From Clostridia bacterium (GTDB lineage Bacteria; Bacillota; Clostridia; Christensenellales; Borkfalkiaceae): 41,725 nt of DNA. Position numbers and translations under genes: made by a program. This document shows positions 41,699-41,725 of this stretch, piece by piece (within the stretch, counting starts at the first letter, position 1; every line of letters begins with the position of its first letter). Where the stretch lies: NCBI GenBank assembly GCA_017462985.1, contig JAFTQB010000026.1, forward strand, positions 1 through 41,725, in the 5' to 3' direction. Below the pieces are notes generated by a model, which saw only the letters and a program-made list of their open reading frames with translations, was not told the DNA's origin and ran no database searches.

Positions 41699-41725
41699 AT
41701 ATTTTCTTTCTCAAACAAATAAAAA

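Overview
The window reads as chromosomal DNA of a spore-forming, Gram-positive anaerobe of class Clostridia (Bacillota). The evidence is a complete spoIIAA-spoIIAB-sigF operon, a prs-pth-mfd operon, consensus sigma-A promoters (TTGACA, 17 bp, TATAAT) and GGAGG-type ribosome sites. The mix of a GC-rich, GCG/CGC-heavy core with many sugar-catabolic genes resembles gut Christensenellales-type clostridia, but that placement is a guess.

Layout. 1-4.6 kb (minus): prs-pth-mfd, with mfd cut by the window edge and a strong promoter and folded leader before prs. 4.6-7.4 kb (minus): CPBP membrane protease, rlmH, M14 peptidase, tadA. 7.4-9.0 kb (minus): the spoIIA operon, which controls forespore sigma-F. 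9.1-9.4 kb (plus): tRNA-Ile2(CAU) and tRNA-Asp. 9.6-11.2 kb (plus): two small integral membrane proteins. 11.2-19.4 kb (minus): a phosphate block made of a Na/Pi cotransporter-phoB-phoR operon and a pstS-pstCA(fused)-pstB-phoU operon. Both are preceded by PhoP-box-like arrays with the same half-site geometry. 19.5-20.5 kb (plus): an aldose epimerase. 20.5-24.2 kb (minus): cadC-cadA-rdgB-yfcE behind a perfect consensus promoter and a 60-bp operator dyad. 24.2-29.3 kb (minus): two pseudouridine synthases, a large membrane-anchored exported protein of unknown function, and a 23S-type rRNA methyltransferase. 29.4-29.8 kb (plus): tRNA-fMet, tRNA-Met, tRNA-Glu.

Immediately after tRNA-Glu lies about 0.7 kb of decayed DNA. 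It holds a pseudogene whose reading frame continues through three in-frame stops; it resembles small sigma-like proteins of integrative elements. Beyond it, 30.5-41.7 kb (minus) is a glycan-catabolism cluster: GH38 alpha-mannosidase, ROK sugar kinase, SIS isomerase-like protein, SGNH esterase, GH2 beta-mannosidase, a GHL6-like putative glycosidase, a DUF4432 aldose-epimerase-like protein and a mannose-6-phosphate-isomerase-like cupin. None of the hydrolases has a signal peptide, so they should act in the cytoplasm on imported manno-oligosaccharides. The transporter and regulator are probably just beyond the right edge. The proposed flow is: deacetylation (SGNH), removal of alpha- and beta-mannose (GH38, GH2), anomer conversion (DUF4432), phosphorylation (ROK), and isomerisation to fructose-6-phosphate (PMI-like).

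The least explained items are the GHL6-like enzyme and its cluster, the 790-residue exported protein, the sigma-like pseudogene, the fused PstCA permease, and the very regular regulatory DNA (Pho arrays, the cad operator with four CATATG at 8-bp period).
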